This document shows, piece by piece, positions 24,610 to 31,947 of a DNA stretch of 35,063 nt; within the stretch, counting starts at the first letter, position 1, and each line of letters opens with the position of its first letter. This DNA is from an uncultured Porphyromonadaceae bacterium. Lineage in GTDB: Bacteria > Bacteroidota > Bacteroidia > Bacteroidales > Muribaculaceae. The stretch covers positions 1 to 35,063 of the forward strand of contig USMC01000028.1 of NCBI GenBank assembly GCA_900555715.1, written 5' to 3'. The notes under the pieces were generated by a model, which ran no database searches, was not told the DNA's origin, and saw only the letters and a list, made by a program, of their open reading frames with translations. A program made the position numbers and the translations under genes.

Positions 24610-25590
24610 TCAGAAAATAGCCATTACATCGGGATTTTCGCCCCCGACAGATTCTCTAAGACGGGATTTCAACCTTGATTTCCGTTTATAAATCACCTCG
24701 ACAGATTCCCCGAGAAGAAGGCTGATGGTTCTCGTCGAAAGACCGCTTGCAAGATATACCAACAGCATATAATCCTCCCTCTTGATGTCGGGATTAATTT
24801 CTTTGATTTTTACAAGAATGTTCTCGCGGCAATCATTTACGGCCTGTTCCATTTCAGGAAAAGAGTCGGTTCCCACCGATTCTATTTCGTTTTTCACTTT
24901 GTCGATGATTGCTTTTCGTTCAGATTTCGTGCCCTGAAATTCGTAATAAGTCTGACAAAGCGAATCTATTAGGGAAAAGCGTTTATCAAGCAAGCCATGT
25001 AATTTCGTTTGCAGTCGGCTGACATCGCCCCGGCTTGCTTCAATCTGACCTTCTAAGCCGGAAGCTTCCGCCATAAGCGTTTCATTTTGCAAGCGTTGAA
25101 TTTTCATGCGTTGACGCATCCATATTATGACCCCTGCAGCAACAAGCAGAATAACCATGGAGCCAAACATATATAATCCACGTTGGCTACGTTCCTTATA
25201 AAGTAGGAATTCTTTTTCTTTCTGTAGATATAATGCTGTTGCGAGCGCGTCACTTTCATAAGAAGCCTTAATCTGTGTTTTAAGGCGTGATGCCTTTTTA
25301 AACTCATCAGCAAGATTGTGCCTCCCGTAATAGTCGATTGCTATGTTCACAATCGTGTCGGTAGGAGCCGAAAGCCTGTTAACCGCCAACGCCTCGCTAT
25401 ATAATAGCGCCCAACGAGCCATCGTGGCAGAATCCTGAAATTCCGAAACGTCAACTTCATTGAGTTTTGAAAGAGCTGCCGAAGGGTTGCTTTGCATCAT
25501 TTCTTCCGCCTCATCGAGTGCACGCACAGGTGCACTTGTACTACACGCGGTAATGACAACCAAAAGCACAACATATAACAAACAACGCAT
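24610..25590 (-). CDS. Membrane-anchored HTH regulator with lipoprotein-type N-terminus
   Basis: 326 residues. The N-terminus MRCLLYVVLLVVITACSTSA looks like a lipoprotein signal with Cys16. A helical, TPR-like region (residues about 24-125, LDEAEEMMQSNPSAALSKLN) would be periplasmic. A single membrane helix lies at about 139-158. A coiled coil (about 160-200) and a C-terminal LuxR-like helix-turn-helix (about 273-311, YLASGLSTRTISLLLGESVE then VIYKRKSRLKSRL) would be cytoplasmic. This is a one-component sensor layout common in Bacteroidetes, with signal-sensing outside and DNA binding inside. It follows a 49-residue small protein gene by three bases and precedes the beta-barrel receptor gene, its probable target. 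The presence of both a lipobox and a transmembrane helix is odd; the N-terminal segment could instead be an uncleaved signal. Confidence 0.8.
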   Translation of the reverse strand: MRCLLYVVLLVVITACSTSAPVRALDEAEEMMQSNPSAALSKLNEVDVSEFQDSATMARWALLYSEALAVNRLSAPTDTIVNIAIDYYGRHNLADEFKKASRLKTQIKASYESDALATALYLQKEKEFLLYKERSQRGLYMFGSMVILLVAAGVIIWMRQRMKIQRLQNETLMAEASGLEGQIEASRGDVSRLQTKLHGLLDKRFSLIDSLCQTYYEFQGTKSERKAIIDKVKNEIESVGTDSFPEMEQAVNDCRENILVKIKEINPDIKREDYMLLVYLASGLSTRTISLLLGESVEVIYKRKSRLKSRLRESVGGENPDVMAIF

Positions 25591-25593
25591 AAA

Positions 25594-25743
25594 TCACTCG
25601 CATTTCAGATTGAAGAACATAAACCGCGTTTCCAAGGGTTGAGGCTGAATAGCTGCAGTGGCCAACCTGAAATAGGCTCCCTCTATGAACGCGCGCGCAG
25701 ATTCTCCGGTAAGCACAGGTGAGGAGTTTATTGTCATTGCCAT
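25594..25743 (-). CDS. Small protein (49 residues) heading the regulator operon
   Basis: Minus strand, ATG at 25743 (alternative at 25737), stop TGA at 25594-25596, three bases before the regulator ATG at 25590. The start TINSSPVLTGESARAFIEGA resembles a group of small Bacteroidetes proteins that begin with '(S)PVLTGxxAxxF'; their function is unknown to me. The rest (LETRFMFFNLKCE) has no recognised domain. A -7 box lies 21 bases upstream at 25764-25771, and no other open frame covers the region. Too short for most gene callers with a 60-codon limit. It is probably translated with the regulator. Confidence 0.6.
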   Translation of the reverse strand: MAMTINSSPVLTGESARAFIEGAYFRLATAAIQPQPLETRFMFFNLKCE

Positions 25744-25763
25744 ATCAGATTCTGTTTTACGCA

Positions 25764-25771
25764 CAAATATA
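25764..25771 (-). promoter_or_regulatory. -7 box of the small protein/regulator operon
   Basis: TATATTTG on the minus strand, an exact TAnnTTTG match, 21 bases before the ATG at 25743. The -33 element is weak. Confidence 0.5.
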
Positions 25772-25876
25772 GTAACATTATAACAAATAACACGATAGCC
25801 TGACTGTTAAACGCAAAAAATCATCGTCAGCAGGCACAAAATGCCAGGCAATTCCTGGAGAACAATAAAAGGCGGA

Positions 25877-25913
25877 GCGCCAACACACATGAAAATTTTC
25901 GTGTTGTTGGCGC
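25877..25913 (-). terminator. Long hairpin terminator for the OmpA-like gene
   Basis: GCGCCAACA (25877-25885) pairs with TGTTGGCGC (25905-25913); CAC/GTG and an inner GAAAATTTTC palindrome extend the stem with one bulge. On the minus strand a CCTTTTATTGTT stretch follows. It lies 72 bases after the stop of the OmpA-like gene. Confidence 0.65.
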
Positions 25914-25985
25914 ACCGTTATGAGGTTATTGCTATAAGGCGTTTCAGCTTCTGAATCTTTTTCAGCCGTAAAGGGGGTGGTTCTG

Positions 25986-26660
25986 TCAGATTTTCTTGGT
26001 TTTGGCCTCCGAGATTAGAATCGGACCGGGAACTATGAAAATTTCAAGACGGCGATTCTTGCTGCGGTTGGCCATTGTGTTGTTGGGTGTGTCGGGCAGC
26101 GGTTCGCTGTCGGCCATAGGATAGCCCTGCAACATGTCGGTCTGCGAGGCGTATGTATCAAAATAGTTATACAAGGCCACGATTCGTTTCTCCGTAAGTG
26201 CATAGAGATATTTGTCCGAACCGGTGTCGTCGGAATGCATTGCCAGGATTACCTTGAATTTTCCATGCGTACGGAAATACGGCAGGAACGGTTTCAGTTT
26301 ATCGTAAGCCGATGGCAGCAGGACAGTGTCGTTCGGGGCAAAAAGCTCTGCTGCAGGCACAGAGGCGATGACAACCTCCCCTTTCCGCATTGTTTCAACC
26401 TTATACCCCATTTTCTGCAACGCCTGCGCCTCGCGCTTCATGTAAGCCTTGATGTAATCCTTCTGTTTCTGTGGTACTTCAGGAATCATCAGTGTCTCGT
26501 CGAGCGTAAGTTCCGACAGGTCGTAGAGCTGTTGGGTGGAATTATCGGTCTTTTGAGCGGCCGCAGGCACACAGGCCAATGTGCCGGCCATCAACACCAG
26601 CACAGCAGGCATACATTTGAAAAGCCTTGACCTGACCGAATCTAATATCTTCAATTTCAA
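25986..26660 (-). CDS. OmpA-family C-terminal domain protein
   Basis: 224 residues if the TTG at 26660 is used; the next Met is at 26612. The TTG start gives a better signal peptide: a basic n-region (KLKILDSVRSRLFK), a hydrophobic core PAVLVLMAGTLACV and an AAAQ cleavage region. The C-terminal half is the peptidoglycan-binding OmpA fold: LFAPNDTVLLPSAYDKLKPF, FKVILAMHSDDTGSDKYLYA (the 'GHTD..G...yN..LS..RA' region), LTEKRIVALYNYF and NRSKNRRLEIFI. Such proteins tether the outer membrane or a complex to the cell wall. The canonical Asp of GHTD is preserved as HSDD. A terminator follows at 25877. No partner gene is evident. Confidence 0.82.
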   Translation of the reverse strand: MKLKILDSVRSRLFKCMPAVLVLMAGTLACVPAAAQKTDNSTQQLYDLSELTLDETLMIPEVPQKQKDYIKAYMKREAQALQKMGYKVETMRKGEVVIASVPAAELFAPNDTVLLPSAYDKLKPFLPYFRTHGKFKVILAMHSDDTGSDKYLYALTEKRIVALYNYFDTYASQTDMLQGYPMADSEPLPDTPNNTMANRSKNRRLEIFIVPGPILISEAKTKKI

Positions 26661-26719
26661 TCTATCTGAAATAATATCTTAAACTAAACCGACTATAAGT
26701 AGCCGAACCGCAAGGGGAT

Positions 26720-27019
26720 TCATTCAATCGAATCCTCATAATCCATCTCGGCCTTGACCATGACGGGGACATCCTCCGGCGCCACACGTGCATGCTTGTC
26801 CTTTTTAAGCATCCGCGTTACATAATCCACGACATCCTGCTCCACATCGTCCAGCTCCTCGTCGGGATCGGATTCCACTTCAAGCATGCCGTTCTCTTCA
26901 TAGAAATCCCATATCATGTCAATGACATTGAACACTTCGTCGTCGGGATATGCCGCACGTCCGGCCTCAACGAGGCGGCCGTTAATGAATTCAATGGCTT
27001 TCTGTTCGTCAAATTCCAT
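26720..27019 (-). CDS. Small acidic hypothetical protein
   Basis: 99 residues from the ATG at 27019. Codons up to 27070 are open but begin with TTG inside rimM, so they are not used. The sequence starts EFDEQKAIEFINGRLVEAGR and continues VFNVIDMIWDFYEENGMLEV, then a strongly acidic stretch (SDPDEELDDVEQDVVDYV) and MLKKDKHARVAPED. It is helical and soluble. I recognise it only as a conserved Bacteroidales hypothetical; no function is known to me. It follows rimM by 19 bases on the same strand and is probably co-transcribed with it. Confidence 0.7.
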   Translation of the reverse strand: MEFDEQKAIEFINGRLVEAGRAAYPDDEVFNVIDMIWDFYEENGMLEVESDPDEELDDVEQDVVDYVTRMLKKDKHARVAPEDVPVMVKAEMDYEDSIE

Positions 27020-27038
27020 GGTTGTAGTGTTTGTTTCG

Positions 27039-27560
27039 TTATATATCAAGCAGCCCTTCCGGCAAATCAAGGCTGATGGTCCGGGTGTCTGTGTCTATCC
27101 CGGCTATAAATTCATCGGCCACAGGCACCATCACCTCCTTGCCGTCGGGGGTACGTATTATAAACAAATAATTGGCGGTTGTGTCGTCGACAGATTCGAT
27201 TTTTCCTAACATTTTCCCGTTTTCCACCACATCATATCCCAGGAGGTCGGAAGCATACATGCCGTCGGCATCTGCATCGGCAGCGGACAAATCCACTTTC
27301 AACACATAGACCTCAGCCGGACACAGGCGAGCCGCATCCGCATCTGAAGCCACCCCGTCGATAGTGACAAGATCGGTCTCCGAACTCTTGGGCCGAACGG
27401 AATTTAAAAAGAAAGGCACAAAAATCCCGTCGATTCTCAACACAATGCAGCTTAGCGAAGCTAAATCGACATCGGCCGTGAGCAACACTGTTATCTCTCC
27501 GTCTATGCCGTGCGGTTTAAGCAGCCGGCCCACCGGGAGCAACTGGGATTCGGTGATCAT
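27039..27560 (-). CDS. rimM: Ribosome maturation factor RimM
   Basis: 173 residues, the normal RimM length. The N-terminal beta-barrel starts LLPVGRLLKPHGIDGEITVL, the family hallmark 'vGkivk.hGikGevkv'. The C-terminal PRC-barrel contains DLLGYDVVENGKMLGKIESV, then ANYLFIIRTPDGKEVMVPVA and the closing DLPEGLLDI. RimM binds ribosomal protein S19 and helps maturation of the 30S head. It lies 83 bases after the DUF4290 gene on the same strand. In the Bacteroidales gene orders I recall, murA sits between these two; here it is absent. Confidence 0.96.
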   Translation of the reverse strand: MITESQLLPVGRLLKPHGIDGEITVLLTADVDLASLSCIVLRIDGIFVPFFLNSVRPKSSETDLVTIDGVASDADAARLCPAEVYVLKVDLSAADADADGMYASDLLGYDVVENGKMLGKIESVDDTTANYLFIIRTPDGKEVMVPVADEFIAGIDTDTRTISLDLPEGLLDI

Positions 27561-27643
27561 AAGAAAATATCGGAATCAGACTGTTATTAGTTGGACAACA
27601 GAAATGAGTGTACCGGATTGCCACCTGCACACACAATTCATAG

Positions 27644-28228
27644 TCATTTTTTCTTTTTCTTTTTGCCTGAGGCCACGGGCATCTCCTGAAATTCGTGAAG
27701 ATGAGTTGTGGCGGCATCCAGACGGATGGCTCCGTGCGACATTTCAAGCAGATCCTTGAAAATCTTCACATCGTCCACACCGTCGGGGTTTACGGCCAGC
27801 ATCTGTTTCTTCATATGGTTGGCAAGCAGAAGCACCACCTGATCGCGCTCTGCGCCGGGTTCCATTCCGGCCGCTTTCTGCACCATATGCTGGGTGATTT
27901 TGCCATAATGACGATAATTGAAGCGCTCCTGCGGATAGCCCACCGGTTGCGGAGCCGTTGCAAGGTCGGCCTCGCGTATCACCTCACACGGAAAATCTAC
28001 ATCAAGCCGAAAACCAGACATGATCATCAGGTGGTCCCACAGTTTGTGCTCGTTCTCCGGCTGGCGCAATTCGGGGAACAGATTGCCCATGGTCTTCACG
28101 ATAGACTGCGCACAGGCCGTGCGCTCATCACGGTCGACAATGGTCAGGCAATGGTCAACCATGCGCTGGATGTTACGTCCGTACTCCGGAAGAATCAACT
28201 GGCTCAGATGTGTGTTATAGTTCAACAT
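27644..28228 (-). CDS. DUF4290 domain protein
   Basis: 194 residues. The opening MLNYNTHLSQLILPEYGRNI followed by QRMVDHCLTIVDRDERTACA is the signature of DUF4290, found across Bacteroidetes. Further conserved parts are MGNLFPELRQPENEHKLWDH and YGKITQHMVQKAAGMEPG. The C-terminus is a Lys run (SGKKKKKK). It is predicted helical and cytoplasmic. Its function is unknown; it usually neighbours cell-wall and translation genes, as here (rimM next). No clear promoter was identified in the 146-base gap to fabG. Confidence 0.92.
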   Translation of the reverse strand: MLNYNTHLSQLILPEYGRNIQRMVDHCLTIVDRDERTACAQSIVKTMGNLFPELRQPENEHKLWDHLMIMSGFRLDVDFPCEVIREADLATAPQPVGYPQERFNYRHYGKITQHMVQKAAGMEPGAERDQVVLLLANHMKKQMLAVNPDGVDDVKIFKDLLEMSHGAIRLDAATTHLHEFQEMPVASGKKKKKK

Positions 28229-28293
28229 CGTAATGGATGTGTTATGTATAGCTGAGAATAAAGCAATGTGTTAAAGGCATAAAAACAGACGTG

Positions 28294-28317
28294 CCGGGAG
28301 GCACTTGCGCCTCCCGG
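28294..28317 (-). terminator. Terminator after fabG
   Basis: CCGGGAGGC and GCCTCCCGG form a perfect 9-bp stem over a six-base loop. Reading in the fabG direction, CACGTCTGTTTTTA follows. It is 57 bases past the fabG stop. Confidence 0.8.
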
Positions 28318-28374
28318 ATGCATCTGCCTTTTATTATATACAACCGGCAACCGCAATAGGTTGCACGCAATGTA

Positions 28375-29121
28375 TTACATGTTCATACCGCCGTCTACCT
28401 GGATGACCTGACCGGTCACATAGCCCGACATATCGGAAGCGAGGAAGGTGGCCACATTGGCGATGTCCTCCACTTTGCCGCCGCGGCGCAGGGGAATTTT
28501 CTTGCACCATTCGGCACGCACGTCCTCGGGAAGAGCGGCTGTCATGGCTGTCTCGATGAAACCGGGGGCGATGGCATTGGCGCGGATACCGCGTGAACCC
28601 ACCTCCTGAGCCACACTCTTTGCCAGTGCGATCAGACCGGCCTTCGAGGCGGCATAGTTCGACTGACCTGCATTTCCGTGAACACCGACCACCGATGCCA
28701 TGTTGATGATCGAACCGCTGCGCTGACGCAGCATCACGGGAAGAACGGCATGGATGAAGTTGAATGCGCTCTTGAGGTTTACAGCGATTACAGCGTCCCA
28801 CTGTGCCTCTGTCATACGCATCATCAGACCGTCCTTGGTGATACCGGCATTGTTTACCAGAATATCAATCGAGCCGAAATCGGCATGGATCTGCTTCACC
28901 ACCTCTTCGGTCTGGGCAAAATCGGCTGCATTCGAGGCGTAACCTTTCACCTTCACGCCAAGGGCGGCTATCTCTTCTTCTGTTTTCTTTCCGTTTTCAT
29001 CTATTACGAGATCGGTGAATGCGATGTTCGCACCTTCACGGGCAAAACGCAGAGCAATCTCTTTGCCGATGCCGCGTGCGGCGCCGGTCACAATAGCTGT
29101 TTTTCCTTCAAGTAATTTCAT
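28375..29121 (-). CDS. fabG: 3-oxoacyl-[acyl-carrier-protein] reductase
   Basis: 248 residues, standard length. A Rossmann glycine motif TGAARGIG (12-19), NNAG (90-93), catalytic Ser143 in NMASVVG and YxxxK at Tyr156/Lys160 (YAASK) mark a short-chain dehydrogenase. SRGIRANAIAPGFIETAMTA and the C-terminal YVTGQVIQVDGGM are typical of FabG. It reduces 3-oxoacyl-ACP to 3-hydroxyacyl-ACP with NADPH in fatty acid elongation, in the cytosol. It starts 33 bases after the broken tetR-type gene on the same strand, so the two were probably one transcript. A clear terminator follows at 28294. Confidence 0.95.
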   Translation of the reverse strand: MKLLEGKTAIVTGAARGIGKEIALRFAREGANIAFTDLVIDENGKKTEEEIAALGVKVKGYASNAADFAQTEEVVKQIHADFGSIDILVNNAGITKDGLMMRMTEAQWDAVIAVNLKSAFNFIHAVLPVMLRQRSGSIINMASVVGVHGNAGQSNYAASKAGLIALAKSVAQEVGSRGIRANAIAPGFIETAMTAALPEDVRAEWCKKIPLRRGGKVEDIANVATFLASDMSGYVTGQVIQVDGGMNM

Positions 29122-29154
29122 TTTCTATAAAATATATAGTTATTGGTTGTAATC

Positions 29155-29761
29155 CTATTTGCATGTTTTGTTGTCCATGTCCCCGCACCGCCCTGTCAGG
29201 CCATCGAGAATGAACTTTACCGCATGCTCGAAAGTCTCTTCACGCGACACGCCGAGTACACCGATCTCGGTTGTGGCGGCAGTGTTGTCCACCCCCATCA
29301 TCATCATTACCACAAGTGGCACAACATGAGCGGCACGCTCGGGGATAAACTCTCCGTTTCTGACACCCTCCTCGACGATATCCGTCAATATCTGAATCTC
29401 TTTCAGTGCCGTAAGCCGTCTGATTTTTCCCACGCGGCTCCCTTCGAGCAGATTCAGCAACGGCAACGAGTCGGTGTGTTTCTGCGAGGCAGGACATAGC
29501 AATGTCTCGAACCATCTCCAGTTTCTCGCGCGCAGTGTGGGCGCCGTTCAGGATTTCCCGTTCACGCGCCACCGCCTGGTCGCTCTCACGCTCAATGACG
29601 GCCTGATGAATCTCCCTTTTATTTTTAAAATAGGTGTAGATGGTGCGCCGCCCTTTGTCGGATGCATTGGCGATGTCGAGCATGGTGGTGTTCTCCACCC
29701 CTTTCCGGGCGAAGAGCTGACGGGCCACTTCTATGAGACGTTCACGGGTCTTGCTTACCAT
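29155..29761 (-). pseudogene. TetR-family regulator interrupted by a one-base frameshift
   Basis: From the ATG at 29761 the first frame gives a TetR DNA-binding domain: TRERLIEVARQLFARKGVEN, then TTMLDIANASDKGRRTIYTY and FKNKREIHQAVIERE. The frame then loses sense after LEMV. A frame shifted by one base takes over from ETLLCPASQKH and continues LLNLLEGSRVGKIRRLTALK, then EIQILTDIVEEGVRNGEFIP, as the normal ligand-binding domain. One extra base at about 29506-29512 explains everything. It could be a sequencing or assembly error or a real inactivating mutation. The gene is upstream of and co-directional with fabG, so it may regulate fatty acid synthesis; promoter sequence in front is shared divergently with dacB. 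Confidence 0.8.
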
Positions 29762-29792
29762 GCTGCTTGCATCTTGACAATGTTTCAACGTG

Positions 29793-29800
29793 CGAAGTTA
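29793..29800 (-). promoter_or_regulatory. -7 box of the tetR-type gene
   Basis: TAACTTCG on the minus strand, followed by CACG, 31 bases before the ATG at 29761. The same TAACTTCGCA string is found in the divergent dacB promoter. Confidence 0.45.
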
Positions 29801-29904
29801 CGAAATTTTCTGCAAATCAGCCATCCTCCCGCCAATTATTGCCCCCGTTCACATCGCACCTCCCCAAACCGTATGTGTAGGGAGATGAAATTTAAGTTTT
29901 TTTA

Positions 29905-29936
29905 TTGGCACGATTAGGGGGGATTGGCTAACTTCG
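29905..29936 (+). promoter_or_regulatory. Promoter of the dacB operon
   Basis: TTGG at 29905-29908, a 20-base spacer, then TAACTTCG at 29929-29936. Each box has one mismatch to TTTG and TAnnTTTG. The ATG of dacB is at 29992. Confidence 0.5.
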
Positions 29937-29991
29937 CATATAATTAAACTTGTCTTTGCGGCTAAAGACCGCACATCACCGATTTCCAGAA

Positions 29992-31221
29992 ATGCACCGA
30001 CATTCCATCCACCATATAATCACGAGACTTATCACAATTGCTGTCATGGCAACCGGCTATACGTCAGCCACGGCAGCCGTTCCGGCATCCGGCATAACGT
30101 TCCCGCGCTCCCACAGGGCCAATATCGGAGTGATTGTCCGCAACCTTTCCACAGGAGAGAACATCGTGGAACAGAATCCCGACAAGTTCCTGACCCCTGC
30201 AAGCATAGTCAAAAGCATCACCGCTGCATCGGTCCTCCTTGCCGGGAAAGCCGACACGGCATTCTCCACACCGGTCTACGCCTTAGGCGATATAGACGCC
30301 GACGGCATGCTCAACGGCAGTATCGTAATCAAGGCCTCGGGCGACCCTACAACCGAAAGCTCCCGTTTTTCTAATCTCCCCGGACTGATAAATTCTACTG
30401 CCGACTGCATACGCCGTCTCGGCATCCGCGGCATCCGCGGCAGTCTGGAGATAGATTCCGCAGGCTTCGTTCAGCAGGGACCGGTGGACCGTTGGGAGTT
30501 CGACGACCTGAAATATGCCTATGGTGCGGGACTGCATCCTGTCAACTATCACGACAACACCATCTACGGCGACAAGGCGCTGGCCGACCCGGCCGAAGAA
30601 CTGCTCATCACGCTCGAGGAACGGCTGGATGCCGACAGCATCAACGTGGAATGGAACGAAGTGGATACTGCCGGATTGCTGCCACGCCCTCTGCTCACGG
30701 CCGTTTCACCCGACGCATGGCAGATAATGCGCGAAATGATGGAACAGAGCGTGAATCTGTACGCCGAAAGTATGCTCAGGCTACTGGCTCCGGGTGAAAA
30801 CCGTGATGCAGCCCTCGCACGCCAATTGCAGCTCTTGCAGAATACTGGCATCGACACCGAGGCTGCGCAACTTTTCGATGGCAGCGGCCTGACACGCGCC
30901 AACCGTGTGACGCCCGATTTCATGGCCGACCTGCTCGAAACAATGGCCAAAAGTGAGTTTAGCGAACGTTTTGTAAGCCTGTTCCCCTGCGTTGGACAGC
31001 AAGGGACCGTACGCCGGTTGCTGTGTAACACTCCACTTGAAGGTCGCCTCGTTCTGAAAAGCGGATCGATGAACGGGGTGCAGTCCTATGCCGGCTACAG
31101 GCTCGACAGTTCCAACCGCCCCACACACGTTGTGGTGATTATCGTGAATGATTTCACTTGCAAACGTGCCGCAGTGACCAGCGCCATCTCATCCTTCCTC
31201 CTCCGGCAATTTCCGGAATGA
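29992..31221 (+). CDS. dacB: D-alanyl-D-alanine carboxypeptidase/endopeptidase (PBP4, peptidase S13)
   Basis: 409 residues from the ATG at 29992; an earlier TTG at 29950 would only add residues ahead of the signal peptide. An N-terminal signal segment (IITRLITIAVMATGYTSATA) precedes the penicillin-binding domain. Active-site motifs are SIVK (Ser71, Lys74, in LTPASIVKS), SVN in MMEQSVNLYAESMLRL, and KSG in LVLKSGSMNG, which stands for KTG. DGSGLTRANRVTP is also conserved in S13. The enzyme trims or cleaves peptidoglycan peptides in the periplasm. At 409 residues it is somewhat shorter than E. coli PBP4 (477), probably through reduced insert domains. It leads an apparent operon with the Pro/Glu-rich protein, rsmI and a coiled-coil lipoprotein. 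Confidence 0.93.
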   Translation: MHRHSIHHIITRLITIAVMATGYTSATAAVPASGITFPRSHRANIGVIVRNLSTGENIVEQNPDKFLTPASIVKSITAASVLLAGKADTAFSTPVYALGDIDADGMLNGSIVIKASGDPTTESSRFSNLPGLINSTADCIRRLGIRGIRGSLEIDSAGFVQQGPVDRWEFDDLKYAYGAGLHPVNYHDNTIYGDKALADPAEELLITLEERLDADSINVEWNEVDTAGLLPRPLLTAVSPDAWQIMREMMEQSVNLYAESMLRLLAPGENRDAALARQLQLLQNTGIDTEAAQLFDGSGLTRANRVTPDFMADLLETMAKSEFSERFVSLFPCVGQQGTVRRLLCNTPLEGRLVLKSGSMNGVQSYAGYRLDSSNRPTHVVVIIVNDFTCKRAAVTSAISSFLLRQFPE

Positions 31222-31297
31222 CGCAATCGCCACGCGCACACATCCTGTCCATCCAGACCAGAATAACAAATTACACAACCACATAAAAATCCCACCC

Positions 31298-31924
31298 ATG
31301 AACGGAACCATCGGCCAGATGCTCACACTCACAGCCGACATTGCTGAAGCTCTCCTGACCATCAAGGACACCGACAGCGGCATCACCCCCGAGCTGATAG
31401 ACAAGATAGAACAACTGCACACTCTGGCTCAGCTGCCGGTTGAAACGGTAGCTGATGTTGAAGAGCCGGAACTCCCTGCAGAGCTTTCTCCAAAGGAAGA
31501 AATCCAATGCGAGCCGGTTGCCGAGACCACCCGACAGGCACCCCCGGAACTGGAGGACACCTTAGAACTAACGGAACAGGAAGAAGATGCGGTAAAAGAA
31601 ACCCCTGAAGTTCCGGAACCCCCGGAAACAGCGGAAGCTCCGGAAACAGCGGAAACACCGGAAGAAGCCGGACTTGCGTCTGTGACATCGCTCTCCCCTG
31701 CCACCCTCCGTGAAGCCATGAGCCTCAACGACCTGTTTCTCTACCGACGCACGCTTTTCGGAGGGTCGGCCGCGGCATTCAATGACGCACTGACCGAAAT
31801 TGCCACTTTCAGCCACATTTCGGAAGTACGGAACTTCATGCGCGACACATTACATATAAATATGAAAACTTCGGAAGCCAAAGATTTCATCAATATCATG
31901 GCTCCGTTTTTCAGCGAATTCTGA
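31298..31924 (+). CDS. Hypothetical protein with acidic Pro/Glu-rich linker
   Basis: 208 residues in three parts. The helical N-terminus (residues 1-47) reads IGQMLTLTADIAEALLTIKD. A Glu/Pro/Thr-rich low-complexity linker spans about 50-125, with an 18-bp tandem repeat at 31622-31657. The C-terminal helical domain (about 128-208) contains SLNDLFLYRRTLFGGSAAAF, then FNDALTEIATFSHISEVRNF and AKDFINIMAPFF. The last part resembles a C-terminal domain seen in Bacteroidales hypothetical proteins ('slNDkf.frreLFgn...fn.tl'). No enzyme motif or signal peptide is seen. It starts 76 bases after dacB and ends 23 bases before rsmI, so it is part of the same run. Confidence 0.75.
   Translation: MNGTIGQMLTLTADIAEALLTIKDTDSGITPELIDKIEQLHTLAQLPVETVADVEEPELPAELSPKEEIQCEPVAETTRQAPPELEDTLELTEQEEDAVKETPEVPEPPETAEAPETAETPEEAGLASVTSLSPATLREAMSLNDLFLYRRTLFGGSAAAFNDALTEIATFSHISEVRNFMRDTLHINMKTSEAKDFINIMAPFFSEF
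31622..31657 (+). repeat. Two copies of an 18-bp tandem repeat inside a coding region
   Basis: CCGGAAACAGCGGAAGCT is followed by CCGGAAACAGCGGAAACA, encoding the PETAEA/PETAET stretch of the linker. Length variation between strains would be expected here. Confidence 0.7.
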
Positions 31925-31947
31925 CAACCATCCTAACACCCAGAAAT

